Positions 1-9,457 of a stretch of DNA of 64,000 nucleotides are shown here, one piece after another. The DNA is taken from positions 806,001 through 870,000 of the forward strand of contig CAVVKG010000009.1 in assembly GCA_963748925.1 (NCBI GenBank), read 5' to 3'. The DNA comes from Cryomorpha sp963748925 (GTDB lineage Bacteria; Bacteroidota; Bacteroidia; Flavobacteriales_D; Cryomorphaceae). A model generated the notes under the pieces. That model saw only the letters and a list, made by a program, of their open reading frames with translations. It did not search any database and was not told the DNA's origin. Numbering within the stretch: position 1 is the first letter of the stretch; each line of letters begins with the position of its first letter. The translations under genes were made by a program, and so were the position numbers.

Positions 1-167
1 TCTTCGATGTGTATGAAGGGAAGAGTTTGCCCGAAGGCAAAAAGAGCTACGCAGTAAGTTTTATCCTTCGCGATGAGAATAAAACTCTAAATGATAAGCA
101 AATAGACAAGGCAATGTCTGCAATACAAACCGAGTTGGAGACTTCTCTTGGAGCTACCTTACGTTGA
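1..167 (+). CDS. pheT: Phenylalanyl-tRNA synthetase beta subunit, C-terminal end (partial)
   Basis: The window opens inside a reading frame (first full codon at base 3) that ends with TGA at 165-167. The last 54 residues include FDVYEGKSLPEGKKSYA and then a helix rich in Lys and Glu, which matches the end of the anticodon-binding (FDX-ACB) domain of the PheT subunit of phenylalanyl-tRNA synthetase. The stop overlaps the next gene's start by one base (TGATG), so the two are probably co-transcribed. Only the tail is visible. The identification rests on this motif and on general knowledge of the family. Confidence 0.8.
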   Translation, partial: FDVYEGKSLPEGKKSYAVSFILRDENKTLNDKQIDKAMSAIQTELETSLGATLR

Positions 168-1468
168 TGCAAAAGGCCTGGTATGTATTTTTTAGGTTTT
201 GGGTAAAATTAGCTGTTAAGCTATTTTACAGGAGGATAGAAGTTTCCGGTTTCGAGAATTATCCGAGGGACTGCCCCATATTGCTAGCGCCTAACCACCA
301 AAACGCTTTTATGGATGCTCTCGTGCCTACTGTTTTTGCACCACGTCCAATTCATTTTCTTGCCCGTTCTGATGTTTTTAAAACGAAGTTCACAAATTGG
401 CTTTTCAGATCCTTTAACATGTTGCCGGTGTACCGTCAGCGAGATGGTTTGGCAAATCTGGCAAAAAACGACGAAGTCTTTGAACGGTGCTTTGAGATTT
501 TGCGAGCGAATGGAACCTTGCTTATTTTTCCTGAAGCCGGGCATCTCGGTGTGCGTCGGTTGCGAACGCTAAGTAAAGGGTTTACACGGATTGTTTTTGG
601 TGCACTCGAATCACATGAAGATCTCGATATTCAGATTGTGCCATTGGGTATAAATTACAGCAATTATCAGGATTCTCAGTCGCGATTGATTTTGAATATC
701 GGCAAGCCGCTGGCGGTAAAGGATTACCTAAGCCTGCATAGCGAAAATCCGGCAAAGGCAATGACTCAGCTTCGCGCAGATGTTCAAAGCAGCCTTGAAA
801 ATGAAATCGTGCACATTCCCAATGAGGAAGCCGGTCGTGCATTTGATATAGAGCTCGATAGGTTGTGGCCTTTTTATTTGCAACGTGCCCAGGGTTTTAA
901 TCAGCCCAAAAGCCAGTACAATTTTTATAAGAATCGCGAAAAAAGTATTCAAAAAATTGCCGCGGATAACGCTTATTTCAGACGGATTAAAATATATGAT
1001 GTGGAGATGGACAAGCGTCGCCTGCGCGCGCCCTTCTTTTTTATCGAACAGAAAGACGCCGGGTTTTGGGTTATTCAGAATATTCTTCTCATAGCTCTGC
1101 TTCCAATATTCATATTATCATGGATAATGCATGCTCCTTCGTACTTTTTAATAAGGACTGTGCTTAATAAATATGTTGCTGACAAGCAGTTTTATAGTTC
1201 TATTAAGCTTGTAGGTACTCTTTTTCTCTTTCCTATTTTTATGATAATCTATGCTCTCATTGCAGCTTTTTTAACAAAGAGCTCGCTTATTGTGCTTGGC
1301 ATTCTCGTGTTTTTCCCGCTTAGCGTTTTTATTATCAGAGAATTGAGATTACCTTACCGTTATTTGCTCACTATGTGGCGTATGTTTGCTATGCGCATTT
1401 CCAAATCTGATCTTTACAAGTATTTGAAGAAAATAGAAGAGGATATTCTTTCCTTGGTTAAAACTTAG
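167..1468 (+). CDS. Membrane-anchored 1-acyl-glycerol-3-phosphate acyltransferase-like protein
   Basis: This is a PlsC/LPLAT-superfamily acyltransferase that probably transfers an acyl chain to a lysophospholipid or related glycerolipid at the inner membrane. The N-terminal half carries the acyltransferase blocks: an NHQNAFMDAL motif (residues about 44-53) and IFPEAGH (about 120-126), corresponding to motifs I and III. The His-Asp spacing in motif I is H-x5-D rather than the usual H-x4-D. The C-terminal third holds three or four hydrophobic segments (about residues 305-395) that a minimal PlsC lacks. ATG 167 is chosen over the preceding TTG at 164 because it overlaps the pheT stop. The substrate cannot be read from sequence. 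Confidence 0.82.
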   Translation: MQKAWYVFFRFWVKLAVKLFYRRIEVSGFENYPRDCPILLAPNHQNAFMDALVPTVFAPRPIHFLARSDVFKTKFTNWLFRSFNMLPVYRQRDGLANLAKNDEVFERCFEILRANGTLLIFPEAGHLGVRRLRTLSKGFTRIVFGALESHEDLDIQIVPLGINYSNYQDSQSRLILNIGKPLAVKDYLSLHSENPAKAMTQLRADVQSSLENEIVHIPNEEAGRAFDIELDRLWPFYLQRAQGFNQPKSQYNFYKNREKSIQKIAADNAYFRRIKIYDVEMDKRRLRAPFFFIEQKDAGFWVIQNILLIALLPIFILSWIMHAPSYFLIRTVLNKYVADKQFYSSIKLVGTLFLFPIFMIIYALIAAFLTKSSLIVLGILVFFPLSVFIIRELRLPYRYLLTMWRMFAMRISKSDLYKYLKKIEEDILSLVKT

Positions 1469-1495
1469 AATTCTCAATCCGGTTAATTTCTAGAC

Positions 1496-2071
1496 ATGAA
1501 AATTATTTTCGCTTCAAACAATGCCAATAAACTCGCCGAAATTCAACAGGCTTTAGGCGACCAATTTGAGTTGGTTTCACTTAAGGATATTGGATTTACT
1601 GGCGATATTCCGGAAACAGGGCGCACTCTAGAAGCGAATGCAATGGAGAAAGCCAGTTTTATTTTCGACAAGTTTGGGGAGCCTGTTTTTGCGGACGACT
1701 CCGGTCTCGAAATTAATGTGTTAAACGGTGAACCTGGTGTGGATACTGCTCATTATTCGGGTAGCAGGGATGCTAAAGCCAATATGCATAAAGTGCTTGA
1801 AGGATTGGGCGATTCAGAAAAGAGAGAAGCAAAGTTTAGGACGGTTATAGCTTTTGTGAATGGCAACGAAAAAAATCTTTTTCAAGGAGAAGTGAAAGGT
1901 CACATTTCCATGAAAATGGTGGGAGAAGAAGGATTTGGGTATGATCCAATTTTTATTCCTGAAAAAGGAACGAAGACATTTGCTCAAATGACCAAGGAAG
2001 AAAAAGCTACACAAAGCCACAGAGTAAGGGCGCTGGAGAAGTTCATTTCCTATCTGAAAGGGAAATACTAG
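1496..2071 (+). CDS. rdgB: XTP/dITP diphosphatase (Ham1/RdgB family)
   Basis: This is a housecleaning nucleotide pyrophosphatase that hydrolyses dITP, XTP and related non-canonical purine nucleotides to monophosphates, keeping deaminated bases out of DNA. The 191-residue length is normal for the family. Visible hallmarks are the N-terminal SNNANKLAEI substrate-binding segment, the FADDSGLEI metal-binding motif near residue 67, and the C-terminal GFGYDPIF and SHR motifs. It lies 27 bp after the acyltransferase on the same strand and converges on ddl. The call is secure from motif content and length. Confidence 0.95.
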   Translation: MKIIFASNNANKLAEIQQALGDQFELVSLKDIGFTGDIPETGRTLEANAMEKASFIFDKFGEPVFADDSGLEINVLNGEPGVDTAHYSGSRDAKANMHKVLEGLGDSEKREAKFRTVIAFVNGNEKNLFQGEVKGHISMKMVGEEGFGYDPIFIPEKGTKTFAQMTKEEKATQSHRVRALEKFISYLKGKY

Positions 2072-2081
2072 CCCGATTTAC

Positions 2082-3053
2082 CTATACGGTAGCATCAATA
2101 ATCATGGAAATCAAAGTCGTTTTATCGATTCCCATTGCCGCAGCTTGCTGAGGGACGAGGCTTTTATCTGTCATTCCGGGTACGGTATTTATTTCAATTA
2201 CATAAAACTCTTCGCCATTCAGTTTGTAATCAATTCTTGAAATTCCTTTGCAGTGAAACAGTTTGTAGATCTGCTCAGAAAGGCGCTGGCATTTTGCGTA
2301 AAGATGGGGAGGAATCTGAGCCGGAGTTATTTCTTCGGTTTGATCGTATTCGTATTTAGCAGCGTAGTCAAAGAATTCTTTTTTCGTGGTAATCTCGGTT
2401 ATTTCAAGAGCTTTTGGACCGTTTTCAGTAGATATTACACCACAGGTTACTTCTCGACCTGCCAGAAATTCTTCAATTAGTACAGATGAGCCTTTGCTTA
2501 GCGCCAGCTCTACGGCAGGCTTAAGTTCACTTATGGTTTTTACCTTGGAAACACCAAGACTCGAGCCTCCCTCATTTGGCTTTACGAAAAGTGGCAACTT
2601 CAATTCTTTTTCAATTGACTCTTCATTGAGTTCATCTACAGATTCAACCAAAACTCCTGCCGCAGAGTTGAATCCCAGTTTATTCAAAATTCTAGTCGTG
2701 AAAATTTTGTTAAAGGTTATTGAAGTATTCATTACACCACCTGAAGTGTATGGCATTCCGATCATGTCAAAATACCCTTGAAGTTTACCATCCTCTCCGG
2801 GTGTTCCGTGAATAATAATAAAACACAAATCAGATATTACTTTATTTCCTCCAGAGGTATAGCTGAAATCATTTTTGTCAATCGGCGCATTTCCATCCGG
2901 TGTAACCGCATGCCAGCTCTCAGGCGAAATAACAATGAGCGTAGGCTCAAAACGATCTTTGTCGATATGATTTAAAATCATATCTGCACTTTTCATAGAA
3001 ACGGCTGCCTCGCCAGAGAATCCGCCACAAACAATTCCAACTTTTTTCTTCAT
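2082..3053 (-). CDS. ddl: D-alanine--D-alanine ligase
   Basis: This ATP-grasp ligase joins two D-alanines for peptidoglycan precursors in the cytoplasm. The sequence has the N-terminal VGIVCGGFSGE loop, the HGTPGEDGKLQG segment, the central ATP-grasp region (LFVKPNEGGSSLGVSKV) and the C-terminal catalytic signature DYKLNGEEFYVIEINTVPGMT. The start is placed at ATG 3053, giving a protein beginning MKKKVGIVCGG as is usual for the family. The frame also permits an extra seven residues from 3074. It is divergent from the PASTA-protein gene and converges on rdgB. Confidence 0.95.
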   Translation of the reverse strand: MKKKVGIVCGGFSGEAAVSMKSADMILNHIDKDRFEPTLIVISPESWHAVTPDGNAPIDKNDFSYTSGGNKVISDLCFIIIHGTPGEDGKLQGYFDMIGMPYTSGGVMNTSITFNKIFTTRILNKLGFNSAAGVLVESVDELNEESIEKELKLPLFVKPNEGGSSLGVSKVKTISELKPAVELALSKGSSVLIEEFLAGREVTCGVISTENGPKALEITEITTKKEFFDYAAKYEYDQTEEITPAQIPPHLYAKCQRLSEQIYKLFHCKGISRIDYKLNGEEFYVIEINTVPGMTDKSLVPQQAAAMGIDKTTLISMIIDATV

Positions 3054-3211
3054 AGATGTCTTATGATTCTCCAAAGATAACGGTGCTTTTGCCTTGTGAT
3101 TTTGCGATCTATCAGAAATTTAAACACTAGAAGATTGATAAGTTGATTCGCTGAAATAATAGGATTCTATTATTTGCGTTAAATGTATCGCAAGAGTTTA
3201 GCATTGAGTGC

Positions 3212-3219
3212 TATCTTTG
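3212..3219 (+). promoter_or_regulatory. Putative -7 promoter element of the PASTA-protein gene
   Basis: TATCTTTG matches the Bacteroidota -7 consensus TAnnTTTG and ends 20 bp before the ATG at 3239. No convincing TTTG -33 box sits at the expected 17-23 bp upstream, so the assignment rests on the -7 element alone. Confidence 0.4.
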
Positions 3220-3238
3220 CCAGCATCCTTATGGTTCT

Positions 3239-4063
3239 ATGAAAAGAATTTTTACAATTATTACTGCCGGCAAATTCTGGTTAAATCTCCTTCTGATAGG
3301 GATTTTTATATTTCTATTGCTGAAAGCGTCAATGTATTTACTCGGTTTATACACCCAGCATGGTGAGTCAACTTCGGTTCCCGATTTATCGGGATATCCT
3401 GTAAGTCAGCTTTCATCCGTGCTTACTAATACTGATTTGCGATACGAAATTTCAGATAGTATTTACAGTGATGAAATGGCTCGCGGGGTAGTGGTATCGC
3501 AAAATCCGGATCCTAAAATGCAGGTCAAGCGCGGTAGAACCATCTTTTTAACTGTAAATAGTATGCTGCCCGAAATGGTAATGGTACCTGAGTTGGTGGG
3601 GAAATCACGTAGAATTGCGCTTCCTCTTCTCGAAATAGCCGGTTTAAAACTGGAAAATTTGACCTACCGACCTGATGATTCTTGCACCGATTGTGTGCTG
3701 GCTATTGAATATGATGGAAAGCCGGTGAGCGGTGGCGATAAAATCAGAAAAGGTGAAAAGCTTACTATCGTTCTTGGCCGCCAGTCGAATGTAAATACCC
3801 AAGTTCCCGATCTCTTGGGAATGACTTATAAAAATGCTGTAGAAATTATTAATTCGCAATCGCTGAATGTAGGCGAAATTTTATTGTGTGCGGGATGTGA
3901 GACAGCTGAAGACAGTTTGGCTGCTTTTGTAGCCACGCAATCTCCCGGGCGTGGCGCTGACATTAAACTTGGATCGTATGTAGACTTATACCTTACCCTT
4001 GATCCGTCAGCAGTCGAGAATTTTGAATCTAACCCTGATACGACCGATAATGAAATATTTTAG
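3239..4063 (+). CDS. PASTA-domain membrane protein
   Basis: This is a single-pass inner-membrane protein with an extracytoplasmic region of three PASTA domains. A hydrophobic segment lies at about residues 13-35. The PASTA units begin at VPDLSGYPV (about 47), VPELVGKSR (about 119) and VPDLLGMTY (about 189), each with the usual ending such as VKRGRTIFLTVN. PASTA domains bind peptidoglycan or muropeptides in kinases and penicillin-binding proteins, but no kinase or transpeptidase domain is present here. Its position between ddl and rluD fits an envelope role. The stop overlaps the next gene by 14 bp, implying translational coupling. The function of such stand-alone PASTA proteins is not established. 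Confidence 0.85.
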   Translation: MKRIFTIITAGKFWLNLLLIGIFIFLLLKASMYLLGLYTQHGESTSVPDLSGYPVSQLSSVLTNTDLRYEISDSIYSDEMARGVVVSQNPDPKMQVKRGRTIFLTVNSMLPEMVMVPELVGKSRRIALPLLEIAGLKLENLTYRPDDSCTDCVLAIEYDGKPVSGGDKIRKGEKLTIVLGRQSNVNTQVPDLLGMTYKNAVEIINSQSLNVGEILLCAGCETAEDSLAAFVATQSPGRGADIKLGSYVDLYLTLDPSAVENFESNPDTTDNEIF

Positions 4064-5909
4064 TTTAACAATCCTTTTATTCTCAACTTTGGTAGCTTCC
4101 AGTCAAGAAGTAATAACTCCTCTCACGAGTAATCCTCAATTGCTTAAAATGGCAAAGATTTGGAAGGCGAATGCATCCGTAAGAAAATCAGGTGAAATGC
4201 TTGAGCTTCCATTCGTTGATGATTTCTCAGTTGATAGGTTTCCCGGAAATGTGGAGGGATATACGCCGCTTTGGCAAAATAGAAGTGCTACGCGAAATAC
4301 CGGTTGGGCTGTAAATCCACCAACTATTGGAGTTGTGAGTCTAGACGGGGCTGATGAGGTTGGCTATCCTTATAGTTGGGGTTTGGACCACGGCCCCGCA
4401 GATACCTTGCTTTCTTGCCCCATAGATTTACTTGCTAATCCTGAAGATGGCATCGGAATAAGTTTTTATTTTCAGCCTCAGGGGAATAATTTTTATCCAA
4501 ATATTTCTAGTGATTCTTTGATGCTTGAATTTTATGCCCCGGAACTCGATGAGTGGTTTTTCGTTTGGTCAACATCCGATGTTTCAAATTCGGAGGATTT
4601 CACCTTTGTATATATTCCTATAAATCAGGCTCGCTATCTGAAAGAAGGCTTTCAATTTAGGTTTACGAATCTGGCTCCCCTATTTGGCGCTACCGGAACC
4701 TGGAATCTGGACTATATCTGGCTTGATCAGAATTTAACCAATGCGAATGACTTTAATAATGATGTGGCTTTCGTTAGGCAGGAAAATACATTGTTGAGTG
4801 ATTATACTGCTATCCCGCGAGATCACTATGCTGAAAATCCTGTTGACCTTATGCGTGACAATATTCAGGTCTTGTTTCGCAATTTAAACAACGGGCCACG
4901 AACCATGGAAGGAAATGAAATTCGAATTTTATATGAAGGCAACGAAGTAGGACTTTATCCCAATGCTAATGAACCCGGAATTGGGGCAGGCGCCACTCTT
5001 GAATATCTGCACAATGTCGCAGCTCCACCAAACAATATTGTTTTCGATCCTACTTTAAATGATGAAAATCTGGAGTTTGAAGTGCAAATTCTTCATGGGG
5101 TTTCAGACTTTTCGCCCACTTCAAGTAATGATACTATGCGGTTTATTCAAAAGTTTTTTACCCAATATGCTTACGACGATGGACAGGCCGAGCATGGATA
5201 TGCATACCCAGCAACTGGTGCCAGTATTGCCTTGCGGTACCTTAATTACAAATCTGATTCTATATTTGCTTTGAACATTTATACTATGCCGATAGATTTT
5301 GATATTGACAACTCCATTTTTAATATCAAAATATGGGAAGATTCAGGAGAGGGGCCAGGAGCAGAATTAGGCACGGCTCAGGTAAATTTGGAATTTGGAC
5401 TGGATGAATTTCAGGAAAGCGTAATTTACAAATTTGATGAGCCAGTCTATGTGTCATCGGGAAGTTTTTTTGTTGGGTTTACCCAAACCACACAAAATGA
5501 TGGTGTAAAAGTAGGATTTGATACAAATACCAATGGCAATACCGGAAGACTTTATTATAAGGACGGCTTAAGCTGGAGTGCTTCATCGTTTGATGGGTCC
5601 ATAATGCTTCGCCCAATGTTTACTTCAACCGGGTATCAAACTTTAATAGTCGGAAATGAAGAGCTTAGTGTTTTGAAAGGAATCAAGGTTTATCCAAATC
5701 CGGCTCAAAGTTTTGTTAACATTAAGGCAGATACAGAAAGCCGAATTCAGGTATCCATATTTGATATTAGCGGCAGGATGCTTGGTCAAAATCAGGTTTT
5801 AGCAAATGGACGTATTGACATCTCTGATCTCAATAACGGGGTTTACATACTTATGCTCGAAGATGAAAGCGGAAAACGTGGTTCTCAAAAATTGATTGTA
5901 AATAAATAG
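4050..5909 (+). CDS. Secreted protein with type IX secretion C-terminal sorting domain
   Basis: The 619-residue protein starts at ATG 4050, which gives a clean signal peptide (MKYFSLTILLFSTLVASSQ). A longer frame from 3999 would put 17 charged residues in front and overlap the PASTA gene further. The body is rich in Asn, Asp and aromatic residues and looks like beta-sandwich modules, with no enzyme motif recognised. The last about 80 residues form a T9SS type A sorting domain: KVYPNPAQSFVNI, then FDISGRMLG, and the terminal KLIVNK. It is therefore predicted to be exported through the T9SS and attached to or released from the cell surface. rluD begins one base after the stop. Confidence 0.83.
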   Translation: MKYFSLTILLFSTLVASSQEVITPLTSNPQLLKMAKIWKANASVRKSGEMLELPFVDDFSVDRFPGNVEGYTPLWQNRSATRNTGWAVNPPTIGVVSLDGADEVGYPYSWGLDHGPADTLLSCPIDLLANPEDGIGISFYFQPQGNNFYPNISSDSLMLEFYAPELDEWFFVWSTSDVSNSEDFTFVYIPINQARYLKEGFQFRFTNLAPLFGATGTWNLDYIWLDQNLTNANDFNNDVAFVRQENTLLSDYTAIPRDHYAENPVDLMRDNIQVLFRNLNNGPRTMEGNEIRILYEGNEVGLYPNANEPGIGAGATLEYLHNVAAPPNNIVFDPTLNDENLEFEVQILHGVSDFSPTSSNDTMRFIQKFFTQYAYDDGQAEHGYAYPATGASIALRYLNYKSDSIFALNIYTMPIDFDIDNSIFNIKIWEDSGEGPGAELGTAQVNLEFGLDEFQESVIYKFDEPVYVSSGSFFVGFTQTTQNDGVKVGFDTNTNGNTGRLYYKDGLSWSASSFDGSIMLRPMFTSTGYQTLIVGNEELSVLKGIKVYPNPAQSFVNIKADTESRIQVSIFDISGRMLGQNQVLANGRIDISDLNNGVYILMLEDESGKRGSQKLIVNK

Positions 5910-5910
5910 A

Positions 5911-6948
5911 ATGAGCGAAGCAGAAGATCCTGAAGACGAAGATCAGGAGTTATTTGAGCATTACAATATCACGGCTGATAAGGGGCAGGAGCCACTGCGT
6001 ATTGATAAGTTTTTGATGGATCGGATCCCGAATACTTCTAGAACTAAGCTACACAGTGCAGCATTGGATGGTTATGTCCATGTAAATAAGGTGGCTGTAA
6101 AGCCAAATTATAAGGTGAAGCCTGATGATGAGATTTCGATTGTGATGCCATATCCCCAAAGGGAGATTGAATTGATTCCTCAAGATATTCCGCTTGAAAT
6201 ACTTTACGAGGATGATACCATCATTATTGTAAATAAAGCGGCAAATATGGTAGTGCATCCCGGTTACGGAAATTATACGGGAACAATGGTTAATGCCCTT
6301 GTTTATCACTTTGATAATTTACCTGAATCAAAAGGAGACCAACCTCACCGACCCGGTCTGGTGCATAGGCTCGATAAGAATACAACAGGGGTAATGGTTG
6401 TCGCAAAGACTGAAAAAGCGTTAGCAGATTTATCTAATCAATTTTACCAACGAACTATAGATCGTCGTTACCTGGCTTTTGCCTGGGGCGATATTGAGGA
6501 AGATGGAGAAATTGAAGGAAATATTGGCCGTTCATTAAAAAATAGAAAGGTCATGAGCGTTTTTCCTGATGGGGATTTTGGGAAAAATGCACTAACCAGA
6601 TACAAAGTCATCGAAAGACTCAATTACATAACCGTGTTAGAATGCAAGCTTGAAACAGGACGAACACATCAAATTCGCGCCCACTTCAAGCATATTAATC
6701 ATCCGCTTTTTAATGACCCTGAGTATGGTGGCAATAAAATATTGAAAGGAACCACATTTTCTAAGTACAAGCAATTTGTGGTTAATAATTTTGACATTCT
6801 TCCCCGGCAGGCGCTCCATGCAAAGAAACTGGAATTGACTCATCCTACAACCGGAAAGCGAATGAACTTTGAATCACCAATGCCCGATGATATGACAAAG
6901 GTATTGGAGAGATGGCGTGCATACATTAGCACCCGAAGCGATCAATAA
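5911..6948 (+). CDS. rluD: RluA-family 23S rRNA pseudouridine synthase (RluD-like)
   Basis: This enzyme converts specific uridines in large-subunit rRNA to pseudouridine; RluD targets helix 69. An N-terminal S4 RNA-binding domain (about residues 28-75) precedes the catalytic domain. The signature HRLDKNTTGVMVVAK holds the catalytic Asp155. Further family blocks are GRTHQIRAH and LHAKKLELTHP. Length (345) and domain order match RluD rather than RluA or RluC, though exact site specificity is inferred. It follows the T9SS gene by one base and ends at a strong bidirectional terminator. Confidence 0.9.
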   Translation: MSEAEDPEDEDQELFEHYNITADKGQEPLRIDKFLMDRIPNTSRTKLHSAALDGYVHVNKVAVKPNYKVKPDDEISIVMPYPQREIELIPQDIPLEILYEDDTIIIVNKAANMVVHPGYGNYTGTMVNALVYHFDNLPESKGDQPHRPGLVHRLDKNTTGVMVVAKTEKALADLSNQFYQRTIDRRYLAFAWGDIEEDGEIEGNIGRSLKNRKVMSVFPDGDFGKNALTRYKVIERLNYITVLECKLETGRTHQIRAHFKHINHPLFNDPEYGGNKILKGTTFSKYKQFVVNNFDILPRQALHAKKLELTHPTTGKRMNFESPMPDDMTKVLERWRAYISTRSDQ

Positions 6949-6980
6949 ATTCGCCATCAGGACACGTAGATTATCTTAAA

Positions 6981-7015
6981 ATGAAAAGCCCCGGCAACAT
7001 ACCGGGGCTTTTCAT
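6981..7015. terminator. Bidirectional intrinsic terminator between rluD and sppA
   Basis: A perfect 14-bp stem (6981-6994 with 7002-7015) with a 7-nt loop. The GC core is CCCCGG/CCGGGG, flanked by A4 and T4 tracts, so it can act in both directions between the convergent genes. Confidence 0.9.
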
Positions 7016-7033
7016 ATAATAAAATTTAAAAAC

Positions 7034-8842
7034 TTATTTCACATCAATGCCATATGGAACTCTTGCTTGAATTCCGCGCATGTTTTTTACTTCCTTGATA
7101 TCTTCGAAGTATTTGATCAATTCTTTGTCACCACCCATCTGAAAGTTCACGAAGCTCTGACTAGCTTGCATTCCTAGATCTTCTAAGAATTGTTCAATAG
7201 GGTCTTTGAGTTTTGGGTAAGCTTTTCGGGTATAATCTTCAATACCGGCAAGCCTGGCGGCTTCAGCTATAGCCACTTCCAAACCTCCGAACTCATCAAT
7301 TAGGCCTATTTCCAGTGCATCGATTCCGCTCCACACACGACCCTGACCAATAGAGTCAATTTTTGAGGTGCTCATATTTCTCCCTTCACTTACTCGACTT
7401 AGGAAAGTATCGTAAGTATTATCAACACTGTTTTGCAAAATTGCGTATTCAGCATCGGTAAGGGGTCTGGTGATTTCGCCAAAATCCGCAAATCTTGCCG
7501 TTTCAACTCCATCGAATGTGATTCCCAATTTGTTGTTAAAGAACCCTTTCATATTAGGCAAGATTCCAAAAACTCCGATAGAGCCGGTAATTGTTGTGGG
7601 CATCGCATAAATTTTATCTGCAGCAGCACTAATATAATAACCACCTGAGGCAGCTACATCGCCCATAGAAACTACGAGAGGCTTCGCGGCTTTGGCTAGT
7701 ACGGTTTCTCTCCAAATTACATCGCTGGCAAGAGCGCTACCACCAGGAGAATTTACTCTAAGTACAATAGCTTTAACCGAAGAATCCTGGCGGGCTTCAC
7801 GAATGGCTTTTGCAAAACTGTCACTGCCTATAGTTTCTTCAATACCTTCACCGCTGTTAATTGAACCGGACGCATAAACAATCGCAATTTTATCCTTCTT
7901 GAAATCAAATCCGCTTCCATCTTTTGGCTTGGCAGCTTTAATGTATTTGCGAAGGGTAACTGATTTTAGATCATCGTTAAGGTCAGTCTCAGTTTTTTCT
8001 TTTAGTACATCGAGTAACTCATCATAATATATAGTACCTGAAACCAATCCTTTTTCAACGGCGTCGGAGGCTCTTTGAATTTGGTATTCGTCTGCCATTT
8101 TCTGTAGGTCGGCAATAGAAATATTGCGTGATTCAGAGATTCCCGATTTCATATTTGTCCAGAGGGAACCGAGCCATTTTTCGGTTTGTGCTCTATTTGC
8201 CTGGCTCATTTCATCCAAAATAAAAGGCTCAACTGCACTTTTAAACTTATTATTTGATCCACGAATAATCTGCGCTTCAATATCCAGTTTATCCAGCGCT
8301 CCTTTAAAAAACGTCGGGCTTACACTAAGTCCTCTAAAATCTACCACTCCTTCAGGGTATACATAAATTTCATCGGCCACCGATGCAAGATAATACGCTT
8401 TCTGAGTATACACTTCAGAGTAGCTCACAATCCATTTTCCTGAGGTTTTAAAGTCAATGAGAGCGTTTCTTATTTCATCTACTGTTGCCATTCCACTGGC
8501 TACAAAGGTCATGTCAAGAAATATTCCCGGTACACGGTCATCATTTTTGGCTTTTTCAATATTCTCAAGAATCTGATTCAGACCTATTGGTGTGGCGGCG
8601 TTAAATCCACCAAAGTTTATGTTGAACTGATCTTCAGGTCCGCGATCTACAATAGGCTCATTTAATTCAATGTGCAAAATTGTGTTGTCTTCTACTTTAG
8701 TGATCTTACTCGATTTATCCAAATCACTGAAGGCAGATGAAATGGCTCCGCCAATAACTATGATGAAGATGAAAAAGAACAAAAACATGGAAATGATGGT
8801 TCCTGCAATGCTCGCTAACATGAATTTAAAGAACTGCTTCAT
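7034..8842 (-). CDS. sppA: Signal peptide peptidase SppA, 67-kDa type
   Basis: This membrane-bound serine protease degrades cleaved signal peptides. The 602 residues contain two tandem S49 domains, as in E. coli SppA. The N-terminal domain carries the general-base Lys (K201 in KFKSAVEPF) and the C-terminal domain the nucleophile (S369 in NSPGGSALAS). A single transmembrane segment lies at residues about 10-32. It is divergent from folK. A perfect TAATTTTG -7 box lies on the minus strand at 8864-8871, but a -33 box at good spacing is not evident. The catalytic Lys/Ser pair makes the assignment firm. Confidence 0.95.
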   Translation of the reverse strand: MKQFFKFMLASIAGTIISMFLFFFIFIIVIGGAISSAFSDLDKSSKITKVEDNTILHIELNEPIVDRGPEDQFNINFGGFNAATPIGLNQILENIEKAKNDDRVPGIFLDMTFVASGMATVDEIRNALIDFKTSGKWIVSYSEVYTQKAYYLASVADEIYVYPEGVVDFRGLSVSPTFFKGALDKLDIEAQIIRGSNNKFKSAVEPFILDEMSQANRAQTEKWLGSLWTNMKSGISESRNISIADLQKMADEYQIQRASDAVEKGLVSGTIYYDELLDVLKEKTETDLNDDLKSVTLRKYIKAAKPKDGSGFDFKKDKIAIVYASGSINSGEGIEETIGSDSFAKAIREARQDSSVKAIVLRVNSPGGSALASDVIWRETVLAKAAKPLVVSMGDVAASGGYYISAAADKIYAMPTTITGSIGVFGILPNMKGFFNNKLGITFDGVETARFADFGEITRPLTDAEYAILQNSVDNTYDTFLSRVSEGRNMSTSKIDSIGQGRVWSGIDALEIGLIDEFGGLEVAIAEAARLAGIEDYTRKAYPKLKDPIEQFLEDLGMQASQSFVNFQMGGDKELIKYFEDIKEVKNMRGIQARVPYGIDVK

Positions 8843-8947
8843 TATTATCTTTTAAGTTTGCGACAAAATTACATTATTCATGATTAATAGACCTGTGTCA
8901 ATTACATCAATGGTAATAGAGTCGTATTAACGGACTTAAAAGCTCAA

Positions 8948-9457
8948 ATGGCGAAACATCAAGTATATTTTTCATTGGGAAGTAACCTCGGCGATCGCAT
9001 GGATCACTTGCGCGATGGGATGAAAGCATTAAGTAGTAAATTTAAATTTATAGCTGCTTCTTCTGTTTTCGAAACTGAGCCGTGGGGATATTCAGATGAT
9101 TTACCTTATTTAAATATGGCTGCATGGTTTGAAACAGATCTAAATGCGCACAATTTGAGAAAAATCTGCAGTGAGATTGAGAAGACTAGCGGGAGATTTA
9201 TCAAAACAAATCCTAATACCAGCGATTATCAGGCGAGAACCCTCGATATAGACATACTTTTTTTCGACCAAATGCAAATTCAAGATTTTGAACTGCAAAT
9301 TCCTCATCCACGGTTACACTTGCGTAACTTTGTGTTGTTTCCTTTGGCAGAAATAAACGGAATTTTATGGCATCCGGTTTTAGAAAAAACAATAGAAGAA
9401 CTTAAACGCAGTTCCACCGATAAATCAAAGATAAAGTGCTTTGCTAAATCAATATAA
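8948..9457 (+). CDS. folK: 6-hydroxymethyl-7,8-dihydropterin pyrophosphokinase
   Basis: HPPK catalyses pyrophosphoryl transfer from ATP to 6-hydroxymethyl-dihydropterin in folate synthesis. Family motifs visible are SLGSNLGDR at the N-terminus, SSVFETEPWGY, and the signature RTLDIDILFFD that carries the two metal-binding aspartates. The length of 169 residues is typical. The 3' end overlaps the following deoxynucleoside kinase by 17 bp, indicating one transcript. GTP cyclohydrolase folE, which feeds the same pathway, lies about 21 kb away in this window. Confidence 0.95.
   Translation: MAKHQVYFSLGSNLGDRMDHLRDGMKALSSKFKFIAASSVFETEPWGYSDDLPYLNMAAWFETDLNAHNLRKICSEIEKTSGRFIKTNPNTSDYQARTLDIDILFFDQMQIQDFELQIPHPRLHLRNFVLFPLAEINGILWHPVLEKTIEELKRSSTDKSKIKCFAKSI

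Noticed and set aside
2386..2781. 131-codon ORF opposite ddl
   Set aside because: It lies entirely within ddl on the opposite strand and has a biased Ser-rich composition, typical of a shadow frame.
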